Shown here in pieces: positions 24,837 to 34,161 of a DNA stretch of 64,000 bases (positions within the stretch are counted from its first letter, which is position 1; the number at the start of each line of letters is the position of its first letter). The stretch is from an uncultured Verrucomicrobiae bacterium (GTDB taxonomy: Bacteria > Verrucomicrobiota > Verrucomicrobiia > Limisphaerales > UBA1096). Under the pieces are notes generated by a model. It had not been told where the DNA came from. It worked only from the letters and a program-made list of their open reading frames with translations, and ran no database searches. The position numbers were made by a program, and so were the translations under genes. The stretch lies in contig CALJHX010000012.1 of NCBI GenBank assembly GCA_937770485.1, positions 1 to 64,000 of the forward strand, given 5' to 3'.

Positions 24837-26297
24837 ATGATAAAAACGACAACGACAAGACGCAGTTTTCTTAAAACCTCACTGGCAACCGGCACGGCGG
24901 CATTGATTTGCGGAACCAAGGGACAGGTCAGCGTACATGGTGCGAACGACCGGCTCCGCATCGCGGTGGCCGGCCTGAATGGGCGCGGCGGCAGCCATAT
25001 CAACGGCTGGCTTGGTCAGAAAAACGTGGAGATCGCCTACCTCATCGACCCGGACGAAAAGGCGGTCGCCCGCAAGATGGATGAGGTCCGCAAAAAGACC
25101 AAGGGCCAGTTCAACACCAAGGGAGTCGCTGATATACGCGAGGCATTGGCTGACAAGTCGGTGGATGCGATCTCGATTGCGACGCCGAACCACTGGCACT
25201 CATTGATGACCATCTGGGGCGCCCAGGCCGGCAAGCATGTTTACGTCGAGAAACCGATGAGCCACGACGTGCACGAGGGCCGCGTGGCGGTCGAGGCGCA
25301 GCGCAAGTATGGCGTCGTGATTCAGCACGGCACGCAGCAGCGCAGCAGCGCGAATGTCGCCGGCCTGCATGAGATGATCAACGCCGGCAAGTTCGGTAAG
25401 CTTAAGATTTCTTACGGCTACTGCTGCAAGCCGCGTACCGGCATCGGGTTCAAGAGCCCATCCGCCCCGCCGCCGAATCTGGACTGGAACCTGTGGCGTG
25501 GGCCGGCCGTGATTGACACATATCACGAGAACTATGTGCACTACAATTGGCACTGGTTCTGGGAAACCGGCAACGGCGACCTGAACAACCAAGGAACGCA
25601 TCAGCTTGACGTGGCGCGTTGGGCGATGGATCCGTCGCTGACAAACCCGGTGCGCGCGATGGCGATCGGTGGCCGCTTCCAGTGGGGTGACCAGGGCGAG
25701 ACGCCGAACACCATGTTTGGTATCGCCGAGTACCCGAACGGGCAGACCCTGTTTTTCAATGTTCGCAACGTGAACTATAACGGGTATCAGCGTCAGGTGG
25801 AGAACGAGTATTACTTCGAGGATGGCGGCAGGATTGTCCGCGGCCAATATTATGCCAAGGGCAGTGACAAGGGTGAGAAGCTATCGATACCCAACGGGAA
25901 GGTGACACCGGGCGGTAACTGGGGCAGCTTCATTGCTGCCTGCAGGGCCAATGACCCAAGCATGGCCAACGGCAATGTGTACGACGCGCACTACGGCTGC
26001 GTGGCCGGGCACCTGATGAACAACTCGTACCGCCTCGGCAAGAGCATGCCGTTCAACGCCAAGTCCGGGCGGTTCGGGGACAACAAGGACGCGTACGAGC
26101 ATTTCATGAGTCTGCATAGCGTCATGAGCAACGGGGTGGAAGTGCCGGAGGACGGCAGTAACTATGTTGTTGGCCCTTGGCTGACGTTCAATGCGGACAA
26201 GGAAATCCACACCGGCGCCCATGCGGTCGAGGCGAACGCGCTATTGAAGGATAACAACCGGCCCGGGTTTCAAGTGCCAAACGTCAGTAAAGTCTGA
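24837..26297 (+). CDS. Tat-exported Gfo/Idh/MocA family oxidoreductase
   Basis: 486 residues. A twin-arginine signal (TRRSFLKTSLATGTAALIC) directs the folded, NAD(P)-bound enzyme to the periplasm. The Rossmann domain has RIAVAGLNGRGG, then the family's AISIATPNHWHSLMTIWGAQ and GKHVYVEKPMSHDVHEG with the conserved EKP lysine. A C-terminal substrate domain contains GDLNNQGTHQLDVARWAM. Secreted MocA enzymes are abundant in this phylum and are thought to act on sugars. AAAAAGGA lies ahead of the ATG. A palindrome-pair terminator follows at 26319-26357. Confidence 0.9.
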   Translation: MIKTTTTRRSFLKTSLATGTAALICGTKGQVSVHGANDRLRIAVAGLNGRGGSHINGWLGQKNVEIAYLIDPDEKAVARKMDEVRKKTKGQFNTKGVADIREALADKSVDAISIATPNHWHSLMTIWGAQAGKHVYVEKPMSHDVHEGRVAVEAQRKYGVVIQHGTQQRSSANVAGLHEMINAGKFGKLKISYGYCCKPRTGIGFKSPSAPPPNLDWNLWRGPAVIDTYHENYVHYNWHWFWETGNGDLNNQGTHQLDVARWAMDPSLTNPVRAMAIGGRFQWGDQGETPNTMFGIAEYPNGQTLFFNVRNVNYNGYQRQVENEYYFEDGGRIVRGQYYAKGSDKGEKLSIPNGKVTPGGNWGSFIAACRANDPSMANGNVYDAHYGCVAGHLMNNSYRLGKSMPFNAKSGRFGDNKDAYEHFMSLHSVMSNGVEVPEDGSNYVVGPWLTFNADKEIHTGAHAVEANALLKDNNRPGFQVPNVSKV

Positions 26298-26318
26298 CTT
26301 TGCGGCAATATTTTGATC

Positions 26319-26357
26319 AGCTTGGCCAAGCGTTTGACCGCTTGGCCAAGTTCTTTT
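26319..26357 (+). terminator. Intrinsic terminator built from two copies of the iterated palindrome
   Basis: Two CTTGGCCAAG copies (26321-26330 and 26341-26350) are exact reverse complements, so they pair. With flanking bases the stem is 14 bp (one G-U) around the loop TTTGAC, followed by TTCTTTT. It lies 22 bases after the stop of the MocA gene, where a terminator is expected. Confidence 0.75.
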
Positions 26358-26451
26358 AATCGATGAAGATCAGCCGGAAGAATCCCGGTTTCCTGTCGCT
26401 GGAACTGATGCGGACGAACCCAGCTCCCGCTTCTTAAATTCGTCCGCCCGG

Positions 26452-26467
26452 CCGCTTGGCCAAGCGG
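26452..26467. repeat. 16-bp extended copy of the iterated palindrome
   Basis: CCGCTTGGCCAAGCGG is a perfect palindrome in the short intergenic region ahead of the long propeller gene. The region 26298-26505 contains three copies in about 150 bases, the densest cluster in the window. Confidence 0.85.
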
Positions 26468-26505
26468 ATTGCCTTTTTCTCTAACCACCGTGTAGGCTGC
26501 TGCCG

Positions 26506-29500
26506 GTGAGTATCATTCGTCTGGTTCCAATGATTACATTGGCTTTAGCCGTGATTGCCGTGGCGGCCGATCCGGTCGGTTGGCCAAGCTACCGCGCCGG
26601 GATGGGCCGCGCCGGTTATTCGAATCAGGTGCTCTCCTTTTCGGCGACGGAGACTTGGCGTCGCGACATGCCGGCGCCCAGCCCGGCCTGGACCAGCCCG
26701 GCCCAGCGCAGCTATTGGCAGCAACTCGAGGGCATCCTGCCGCGCGTGACCGGGGACTGGGCCAACCATCCCGTGGCCGACGAGTCACTCGTGTGGCTTG
26801 GTTCCAGTGCGGACGACACCGTCCGTTGCCTCGACGCGCAGACCGGCGAGCTCCTGTGGTCGTTCGCGGCGGACGGCCCGGTGCGCTACGCGCCGGTGCT
26901 CGCGGACGGACGGCTTTTTTTTGGGAGCGACGACGGTAGCGTTTACTGTGTTGAGGCTGCTACAGGCCGCTTGGCCTGGCGCGAGCGGCTTGGTCCGCGC
27001 GACTGGCGCATCCCCGGCAATGGCCGGATGATTTCGCTTTGGCCGGTGCGCACCGGTCTCGTGGTGGATGCCGGTGTCGTTTACGCGGCCGCTGGGTTGT
27101 ATCCGTCACAGGGCGTGCACGCTGCCGCGCTCAGCGTGGCGGACGGCTCGGCGGTTTGGCGGCAGAAACTCGACGTCTCGCCGCAGGGCTATTTGCTGGC
27201 GTCGCAAACGATGCTCTTCGTCCCTACCGGCCGCGGCAACCCCATCGGGCTCGATCGCAAAACAGGCCGCTTGGCCAAGACCTTCGCTGGCGCGGGCGGC
27301 GCATTCGCGGTGCTGCTTGAGGACGAGCTTTTCTCTGGCACCGGCAACGACGGCACGCTCACGGCCAACCCGGTTAAGTCGTCCGGCAGCCTTGCCACGT
27401 TCAAGGGTAACGCCTTGGCTGCCTCGCCCCGGGACAGTTTTTTGCTGGATGAAAACGGCGTCAGCGCGATCGACCGGCAGGCGTATCGCCGCGCGAGCGC
27501 CGACTCCAAGCGCGCCGCCAAGCGTATCGAGTCGCTGAAGGCCGAACTTAAAAAACCGGGCCTGTCGCGAGAGCGCCGCGCCGGGTTGCAACGCCAGTTG
27601 GGCGAACTCGGCGGAACGCTCGACGACGCCAAGCGGTCGAAGGCGGCGACGGAGCAATGGAAACTGAGCGCGCCGGGCCGGCGCTCCATCATCGCCTTGG
27701 CCAACTGCGTCGTACTGGGCGGCGACGGCCTTGTCGAGGCGCGCTCGCTGGCGGAAGGCGCGGTGCAGTGGTCGGCCAAGGTCGATGGCGTGGCGCGTGG
27801 TTTGGCATTCGCCGGGGGGCGGTTGCTCGTCAGCACCGACAACGGAGCGCTTCACTGTTTCTCCACCGCTGCCGCAGTGAAAACGGTTTCCAAAAACACA
27901 GCGCCGGCGACGTTGAAGACCGGCTTGGCCAAGCGCTTGGCGAAGGAGTCGAGCACGACCCAAGGCTGGGCACTGGTCACCGATGTTGTCGATGGCCGGC
28001 TGTGCGCGTCCCTCGCGGAGCAGACGCAGTTGAGCATTATCGGTGTGAGTGCGGACGCCGGGAATATCGCCGCAGCGCGGGAGCGATTAGCCAAGCGCGG
28101 GCTTTACGGCCGTCGAGTGTCGGTTCATCTCGTCGATGGCGGTGCGTTGCCGTTCACTGATTATTTTGCCAATCTCATCGTCTCCGAGTCGGCGTGGCTT
28201 GGCCGAGGGTCGAGCCGCTTGGCCAAGGGCGAACGGGAGCGTTTGCTGCAGCCGCACAACGGCGTCGCTTGGCTGGAGCCGGACGCCGCGCCGCACCGCG
28301 CCAGCGGCCTGGCCGGCGCGGGCGAGTGGACGCACCAGTACGGCAACCCGGCCAACACCTGTAACAGCGGCGACTCAATCATACACAGTGATCTTGTGCT
28401 GCAATGGTTCGGCGGCCCCGGCGCGGCTCCGATGGTGGACCGGCATTTGCGCGCGCCCGCGCCGCTCGCCGCGGAGGGCAAGCTGATCATCCCCGGCGAG
28501 AATCTCGTGATCGCGGTGGACGCCTACAACGGCACCGAGCTGTGGCGGCTGCCGCTGCCCGGCTCGCAGCGTTACTCGATGCCGTACGACGCTGGCTACA
28601 TGTCGGTGAACGCCGGCCGGCTCTGCGTGGCGGTGGCGGACGAGGCGCGGCTGATCAACCTTGCCAGCGGTGAAGTGGAGCGGACGTTTCCCGTGTCGGC
28701 GTTCGTGCCGGGGGAGCGGCGGCACTGGGGGCACGCGGTGCTGACGGCCAAGCGCATTTTCGGCACGGCACAGCGCACGACTGCGTCGCGCACGAAGCCA
28801 AGCCGCGGCATGGTCAGCGCCGACTACAACAACAACCAGTCGATGGTGACTGGCACGCACCTGTTCTCCGCACCGCTCGACGGTGGGCGGCTTGGCCAAG
28901 GCAAATGGACGCACAACGGCGGGACGATTTTGAACCCGACCATCACGCTGAGCGGCGGCCGCGTGTTTTTCGTCGAGACGGCCAAGCCGGTGAACGGCAG
29001 CGGCCGGCACTCGCTTGACGTGCTCCGGAAAGCCGGCCTGCAAATCGTCTGTCTCGACGCGGAAACCGGCGGACGGCTCTGGGCGCGGCCAGTGGACAAC
29101 GGCCTGGAGCGGAGCCGCAGCATTCTGTTTTTGGCGGCGTCGGGGGAACAGTTGATCGCCGTTGGCAGCCATCTCGGCGCGGGCAACGACACGGCGTACC
29201 GCGTGCATTGTTACTCGACCAAGTCGGGTCGGGAGATTTGGTCGGCTAGCCATTTGAAGGGATTGCCAGGTGCGTTCACGCACGGCGAGCAGGTGCATCA
29301 TCCGGTGATCCTCGGCGACCGGCTGATCGCCGAGCCGGCGATTTACGAGTTGGCCACCGGCAGACGCCTTGGCCCGCTGGACATGCCGGCGAACTGGAAC
29401 CTGAAACGGCCGGGCCACAGTTGCGGAACGCTCACCGGTGCGGGCGACTGCCTGTTTTTCCGGGCGGCTAACCCGACAGTGCTCGATCTCGGTAAGTCGG

Positions 29501-29670
29501 CGGCCGGCCGGTTTCAAGCCCTCGCGCCGACGCGTCCCGGCTGCTGGATCAACATCCTCCCGGCGCAGGGCCTGGTGCTGATTCCGGAAGCCAGCTCTGG
29601 TTGCGTCTGCCATTTCTCGCTGCAAACCTCGATGGCCTTCCGGCCAAGGCGCAAAGACGAAGCCCGGTAG
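26506..29670 (+). CDS. Large secreted PQQ-like propeller protein with an embedded methyltransferase-like domain
   Basis: 1054 residues. A short signal peptide (MITLALAVIAVAA) precedes propeller blades: SLVWLGSSADDTVRCLDAQT, RLFFGSDDGSVYCVEAATGR and later LIIPGENLVIAVDAYNGTEL. Around residues 330-380 lies a charged helical hairpin (KRAAKRIESLKAELKKPGLS). At about 490-590 a Rossmann-like segment reads LSIIGVSADAGNIAAARERL and YFANLIVSESAW, resembling a class I SAM-dependent methyltransferase without an obvious full motif I. A second set of blades follows. Start GTG 26506 or ATG 26530. At least five iterated palindromes fall inside it, encoding RLAK, RLGQ and GWPS. Confidence 0.75.
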   Translation: MSIIRLVPMITLALAVIAVAADPVGWPSYRAGMGRAGYSNQVLSFSATETWRRDMPAPSPAWTSPAQRSYWQQLEGILPRVTGDWANHPVADESLVWLGSSADDTVRCLDAQTGELLWSFAADGPVRYAPVLADGRLFFGSDDGSVYCVEAATGRLAWRERLGPRDWRIPGNGRMISLWPVRTGLVVDAGVVYAAAGLYPSQGVHAAALSVADGSAVWRQKLDVSPQGYLLASQTMLFVPTGRGNPIGLDRKTGRLAKTFAGAGGAFAVLLEDELFSGTGNDGTLTANPVKSSGSLATFKGNALAASPRDSFLLDENGVSAIDRQAYRRASADSKRAAKRIESLKAELKKPGLSRERRAGLQRQLGELGGTLDDAKRSKAATEQWKLSAPGRRSIIALANCVVLGGDGLVEARSLAEGAVQWSAKVDGVARGLAFAGGRLLVSTDNGALHCFSTAAAVKTVSKNTAPATLKTGLAKRLAKESSTTQGWALVTDVVDGRLCASLAEQTQLSIIGVSADAGNIAAARERLAKRGLYGRRVSVHLVDGGALPFTDYFANLIVSESAWLGRGSSRLAKGERERLLQPHNGVAWLEPDAAPHRASGLAGAGEWTHQYGNPANTCNSGDSIIHSDLVLQWFGGPGAAPMVDRHLRAPAPLAAEGKLIIPGENLVIAVDAYNGTELWRLPLPGSQRYSMPYDAGYMSVNAGRLCVAVADEARLINLASGEVERTFPVSAFVPGERRHWGHAVLTAKRIFGTAQRTTASRTKPSRGMVSADYNNNQSMVTGTHLFSAPLDGGRLGQGKWTHNGGTILNPTITLSGGRVFFVETAKPVNGSGRHSLDVLRKAGLQIVCLDAETGGRLWARPVDNGLERSRSILFLAASGEQLIAVGSHLGAGNDTAYRVHCYSTKSGREIWSASHLKGLPGAFTHGEQVHHPVILGDRLIAEPAIYELATGRRLGPLDMPANWNLKRPGHSCGTLTGAGDCLFFRAANPTVLDLGKSAAGRFQALAPTRPGCWINILPAQGLVLIPEASSGCVCHFSLQTSMAFRPRRKDEAR

Positions 29671-29772
29671 CGCCTGGCCAAGCGCGCGGATTGCCGCTCT
29701 GGGGAGATTGTTTTTGAGGTTCATTTTCCCGTGAATTTCGTCAGGGTGTGTGTCTGGGATTGTCCCATCAAA

Positions 29773-30625
29773 ATGAAATCGTTTTTTCTCCTGCTTGCCT
29801 GTGCCGTGATGGCGGCCGTCCCTGTCCACGGCGAAGACGCTTCGGCCAAGCGCCTCAAGCCGACCCCGTGGCACTTGATCGATACCTGGTGGAACCTCGG
29901 GCAGGATCACGAGTTTGAGAGTTACTCGATCGATGTCACGATCAGCGATGAGGTGCCGGCGTCGGTTAATTTATACATCGCCCCGATCGGCTTGGGGCAC
30001 CTGAACAAGACGCCGTTCTACGGCGGAATCCAGACGCAGGCCGACGGCTACCAGAAAAAGGACCGGCGGCTGCGCAAGATCGGCCCCGGTTATCTGATGT
30101 CGATGTGGGGGCAGCGCGGCCACGACGCGATCCGGCCGTCGCAGGGTGGCTTCTGTCAAAGTTCGGGGCACGAGGGCGACTTCGTCAGCGTGCGCCGGCC
30201 CCACGCCTGGACCAAGGGCCGCTACACTTACCGCATCACTCGCATGGACCGGGAGGTCGTCGACGGCAAGCCGCAAACCTGGGTGGGGGCGTTTGTCTAT
30301 TCGCATGAGAAGGACGAAAACATCTTCATCGGCGCCCTGCGTTTCCCTGGCGAGAAGTTGGTGCTTTCGCAGCAGCGTGGCCAACTTTGTGGAGATATAC
30401 GGGCGCGTGATTCCGGTGGAGAAAATCCCGCAAGTAACGGTCACGTTCAGCAATCCGACGGTCAACGGCAACCCGGTGAAGGACGCCACGGCGTTCGCGG
30501 TTTACCCGGACGGCGTTCCCGATTACGCCAATGCCATTGCGAAGAACGGGGCGCTGGTGATTCGGGTCGGTGAAAAGGTGATGAACCGAACCAAGCGCCG
30601 GGTCCGGCTACTGCCTCCTGAATAA
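29773..30625 (+). pseudogene. Secreted DUF3472-like protein, frameshifted
   Basis: A signal peptide (FFLLLACAVMAAVPVHG) leads into TWWNLGQDHEFESYSIDVTI, YGGIQTQADGY and FVYSHEKDENIFIGALRFPG, which resembles the DUF3472 family. After FPGEKLVLS (about 30365-30385) the sensible sequence continues in another frame: VANFVEIYGRVIPVEKIPQV to KRRVRLLPPE, stopping at 30625. Restoring two bases near TTTCGCAGCAGC would give one protein of about 284 residues. In the original frame the tail is low-quality sequence ending at 30573. Either a recent frameshift or a base-calling error. Confidence 0.65.
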
Positions 30626-30654
30626 ACCAGCCAATCGCTTGGCAGGGCGCGGGG

Positions 30655-31863
30655 TCAGTGCGGGGCGGGGTGGTAGTGTTTGCGGTAGTCCTTCGGCGCG
30701 AAGCCGGTTTCGCGCTTGAAGAAGCGGGTCAACTCCTCCGGGCTCTCGAAGCGCATCTCGCGGGCGACCTGGCTGATTTTGTTGCCGGTGTTCTTGAGCA
30801 GCGTCTGTAGCCGGGCCAAGCGGACGCGCTTGATTTCCTCCTTGGGCGTGTGGCCCATCTGCTTCAGGAAATTCTTGTTGAACCCCGAGTGGGACAGCCG
30901 GCTTTGCGAGACGATCTCGGAAACTCGAATTGGGTAAACCGGCGCCCGGCTCCGGATGTAATGCACCGCCTCGGCCACGACGGGGTCGTCCACGGCGAGG
31001 GTGTTGGTGGACTCGCGGGCGACAAGCTCGTGGATGGGGATTGGCATCACGTAATCGTCGGCGACCCTGGCCCCGCGCATCATCGTGGAGAGCAGGCTCG
31101 CCGCCTGGTAGCCGACGCGCTCGCCGGGGTACGCCACGCTGGAGAGAGGCGGGGTGCAGATTTGGCAGAACACCTCGTCGGCGTTGGTGCCCATCACGGC
31201 GACCTCCTCCGGCACGAGGATGTCCAACTCGTTGCAGATGCGGATAATGTTGCTGCCGAGCATGTCGTCCTTGGCGAAGATGCCGATCGGCTTGGGCAGG
31301 CGCTGCAATTCCTGAATGATGTTCTTGCGCACGTTCACCCAGCGCCCCTCCCACGGCAGGTTGTCCGGCTCGAACTGGGTGTTGATGCAGTCAAAACCGG
31401 CCTTGGCAATCCGCCGCTCGAACGCCTGGCCGCGCTCGCGGGAGTAGGCGCGCGAGGGGTCGCCCCAGTAGGAGAAATGCCGCAGGCCAAGCGTCAACAA
31501 GTGCTGCGCCGCCATCCGGCCGATCTCCGCGTTGTCCGGAATGACGGTGGGAAAACCTTTCTCGCGGCACTCGGTGCTGAGGTTGACGACCGGGATGCCC
31601 CGGCGCTTGAACGCCGCGGCCTCCTCCTCGGAATGGCGGAAGAGAATCAGCCCGTCGCCGTTCCAGTTTTCGTCGATGACCATCGGCGCCATCTCGTTGG
31701 TGGAATCGACGAGTGTCTGGATGCGCCACTGCTCGCGGTTGCGGATGAACTCGACGATGCCGTGGAAGATCGGCCGGGTGAACGAGGCCCACGACGGCAC
31801 GCGAATCCCCACGACCGGCATCCCGTTTTTGCCGGAAACTTCCCCATTGGATTTGCGTGTCAT
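30655..31863 (-). CDS. XylR-type AraC-family transcriptional regulator with LacI-like sensor domain
   Basis: 402 residues, like E. coli XylR. The N-terminal ~280 residues form a periplasmic-binding-protein-like sugar sensor (VGIRVPSWASFTRPIFHGIV, GIFAKDDMLGSNIIRICNEL). The C-terminal ~110 residues carry two AraC helix-turn-helix motifs (VSEIVSQSRLSHSGFNKNFL, ISQVAREMRFESPEELTRFF). Such regulators in this phylum often control sugar-use genes; the ligand is unknown. The ATG at 31863 sits 17 bases after the cytochrome gene stop, and that gap is almost filled by an iterated palindrome (31867-31876), leaving no normal ribosome binding site. A much longer upstream frame is only a shadow of the cytochrome gene. 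Confidence 0.87.
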   Translation of the reverse strand: MTRKSNGEVSGKNGMPVVGIRVPSWASFTRPIFHGIVEFIRNREQWRIQTLVDSTNEMAPMVIDENWNGDGLILFRHSEEEAAAFKRRGIPVVNLSTECREKGFPTVIPDNAEIGRMAAQHLLTLGLRHFSYWGDPSRAYSRERGQAFERRIAKAGFDCINTQFEPDNLPWEGRWVNVRKNIIQELQRLPKPIGIFAKDDMLGSNIIRICNELDILVPEEVAVMGTNADEVFCQICTPPLSSVAYPGERVGYQAASLLSTMMRGARVADDYVMPIPIHELVARESTNTLAVDDPVVAEAVHYIRSRAPVYPIRVSEIVSQSRLSHSGFNKNFLKQMGHTPKEEIKRVRLARLQTLLKNTGNKISQVAREMRFESPEELTRFFKRETGFAPKDYRKHYHPAPH

Positions 31864-31880
31864 CGCCTTGGCCAAGCGGC

Positions 31881-33956
31881 TCACTCCTTGATGCTGACCG
31901 GCCGGTCGTCGCGGTTTTTCAACAGTGCCTGTATGGCGGTCTCCATCAACTGCCGGTCGGGGTCGATCAGGACGGCGTCGCCGGCTGCGTCGTCGTCGTT
32001 GCCGGGGAGCCCGTTCCATCGGGCGATGGCGCGCTTGGCCAGGCGGGCGCGTTCCGGCTCGGGCGCGATGAAGTCGAACTCGAACGTCCCGAAGCCGGGC
32101 TGTTTCTTGAGGCTTTCGTTGGCGATGTGGCGCACCACGCCGTACGGGTCGTCGAGCAGCCGGGCCAGATGCGGCGCGAGCCAGCCGCCGCCGGAGGCGT
32201 CGAGGGCTGGTTGCCAGCCGGCGTGCCATGCGGCGATGGCGCGCTGGGCGGCGTGGCCCTTTAGCAGCCAAAGCAGCGCGGCGGAGGTGCTCCTTTGCTC
32301 GGCGCTCAACGGCAGCGGCTCGTGGCCGTAGCGCTTGGCCAAATGCTGCTGCGTCCAGTCGAGCGTCTGGTCGAGGTGGCAGAGGTTGCAGGCGTTCGGT
32401 ACGCCGTGGCGAATGCTGCGCTCGGCTGAGGGGGATTGAACCTGGTGGTTCCGGATCGCGCCTAGCAGCGCGTAGGTTGTGTGCGGCATATGGCAGTTGA
32501 GACAGTTGCTGCCGGTGGAGTCTGGCTTGTGAAACGTGTGTTGCTCGATCGCGGTGGTGTATTCCGGCCCGGCGTGGCACTCGACGCAGGCTGCGTTGCC
32601 GCGCATGTCCGGCTTGAGTTGGTCGACAGGGTCGCTGTGATGCATCGAGTGGCACGACATGCACGACATCGTGCCCTTGGTGTAGCAGGCGCTCACCCGC
32701 ATGGCGGTGAACTCGCGGCCGCCGGCAAGGATGGTGCCGTCGTCCCACCAGCGTTCGCGGTAGAATTCAGGGTTTTGCTTCAGTTCAATAGTACTTTCTT
32801 TTGACCGACCCGTTCTCGGATGCTGGATGTAATAGCGAATAAGGTTGATGTCGTCGCCCGGACGGTATTTCGGGCCGTTGCGGGCGAACTCGTTGCCTAC
32901 TTTTGCGTCATTGTATATGTAAACGCCGTGGCATTGGCCGCAGATTTGGCTGGAGCGTTTGTGATCAAGCTTGGCGAGTTTAGCGGGGTTGAGGATCTTT
33001 GCGGCCGGGGAGTCCTTGAAGTGTTCCTTGTAGCGGGCAAGCGGCGAGCGATAATGTTTGGAGTGTTCGGCAGCTGGGCCGTGGCAGGCCTCGCATGAGA
33101 TGCCCAACTCCGCGACCTTTGTATCAAAACTTAAGTCGTCTTCTTTCAGGCCAGGGTTGCCGGCGGTGCTGTGGCACTTGATGCAGTGATGATTCCATTG
33201 GGAGATCATCCGCTTGCTGTTGGGTGCCGTCATGAATGCGTTCTCGCGCGGAATCCACTGCCCACCTGTGGTCGCGCTTTTTAACACATCAGCTGAGGCA
33301 GGGCGCTCCTTGGGCAAGTAAACCAGCGGCAAGGTTTGGAGTAGGTTGCCGTACTTGGTTTCGTCCTGATTGGTTTCCCTGTTTCGAACGCTGCCTTCCA
33401 CCCAGTAGGTTTGGTAGTGGTGAGATCCTGTTGTCATCACAACACGTTTTTTAACCTGAGGTATAGTGCGTAAATCCAGTTCTTCCAAAGGCGAATCAGC
33501 AGTCCGTTTGATTCTATAGGTGTGATCGTTGATGCGGATACCTCCCATCACAGCCTTCATCATGATTTCGGGATCGGGCATCTCCGCCCAGTACTGGTCG
33601 TTGGTTTGGTAGACGCGATACAGCAGGCCGCCAGACACGATCTCGCTGCCGTCGAACCGACCGATGACGGAGTTAGTGCCGGCGAGCTGGGTCATCGTGC
33701 GGTGAAAACTCTTGTGCCAACTGTCGTATTGCGAGGGGTGGCAGGCGCGGCAACTGGCGGACGATGTGTAGCCCTTGGTTTTATCCTGCTGCGGGGTAAG
33801 CGCTAGGAGCGCCTGCCGCTCGGTGTGTCGGGCCGAGCTGGTCTTGCCGTAGGCCAAGGCGAACAGGATCGCCGCCACAATGGAAAAGGCTAAAGCCATC
33901 CAGCCCAAGTATTTGGCCAATAGGTTAGGCTGATCTGTTGCTACCTGTTCCGGCAT
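31881..33956 (-). CDS. Membrane-anchored multiheme cytochrome c (eight CXXCH motifs)
   Basis: About 691 residues. An N-terminal anchor (YLGWMALAFSIVAAILFALA) is followed by eight heme-binding motifs: CRACH, CIKCH, CEACH, CGQCH, CMSCH, CVECH, CLNCH and CNLCH, at roughly residues 72, 262, 292, 345, 438, 463, 492 and 530. The last ~160 residues lack hemes and look like HEAT-type helices (LAPHLARLLDDPYGVVRHIA). The heme spacing and the CXXCH-rich middle recall NrfA/octaheme-like 'cytochrome c554' relatives, but no CXXCK is visible. Substrate unknown. A GTG at 33965 is an alternative start. Probably co-transcribed with the XylR-like gene. Confidence 0.85.
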   Translation of the reverse strand: MPEQVATDQPNLLAKYLGWMALAFSIVAAILFALAYGKTSSARHTERQALLALTPQQDKTKGYTSSASCRACHPSQYDSWHKSFHRTMTQLAGTNSVIGRFDGSEIVSGGLLYRVYQTNDQYWAEMPDPEIMMKAVMGGIRINDHTYRIKRTADSPLEELDLRTIPQVKKRVVMTTGSHHYQTYWVEGSVRNRETNQDETKYGNLLQTLPLVYLPKERPASADVLKSATTGGQWIPRENAFMTAPNSKRMISQWNHHCIKCHSTAGNPGLKEDDLSFDTKVAELGISCEACHGPAAEHSKHYRSPLARYKEHFKDSPAAKILNPAKLAKLDHKRSSQICGQCHGVYIYNDAKVGNEFARNGPKYRPGDDINLIRYYIQHPRTGRSKESTIELKQNPEFYRERWWDDGTILAGGREFTAMRVSACYTKGTMSCMSCHSMHHSDPVDQLKPDMRGNAACVECHAGPEYTTAIEQHTFHKPDSTGSNCLNCHMPHTTYALLGAIRNHQVQSPSAERSIRHGVPNACNLCHLDQTLDWTQQHLAKRYGHEPLPLSAEQRSTSAALLWLLKGHAAQRAIAAWHAGWQPALDASGGGWLAPHLARLLDDPYGVVRHIANESLKKQPGFGTFEFDFIAPEPERARLAKRAIARWNGLPGNDDDAAGDAVLIDPDRQLMETAIQALLKNRDDRPVSIKE

Positions 33957-34161
33957 GATTTTCACTGTGAGCGCGTGACAAAGGGTATCGTTGGCGAGCC
34001 AAGCGGCGCAAGCCCGTGGCTGGAAAGGTGTTAAAAATGCCAGATTTAGTATTCAAAATGCAAGGGAAAAACTTCTCGATTATGACCGACTCCTGTTTAG
34101 TATCCACCCTTCCTCTTGCGCTGTGACTGTCGTAGGCGGAATATTTAAAGCAATTTCCACC

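Noticed and set aside
28375-29910. 511-codon minus-strand frame opposite the long propeller gene
   Set aside because: It is a GC-rich shadow; the plus strand carries clear propeller blades and a signal peptide.
31864-32748. Upstream extension of the XylR-type gene
   Set aside because: Arg/Pro-rich shadow of the cytochrome gene, which has eight CXXCH motifs in its own frame; ATG 31863 fits the family N-terminus.
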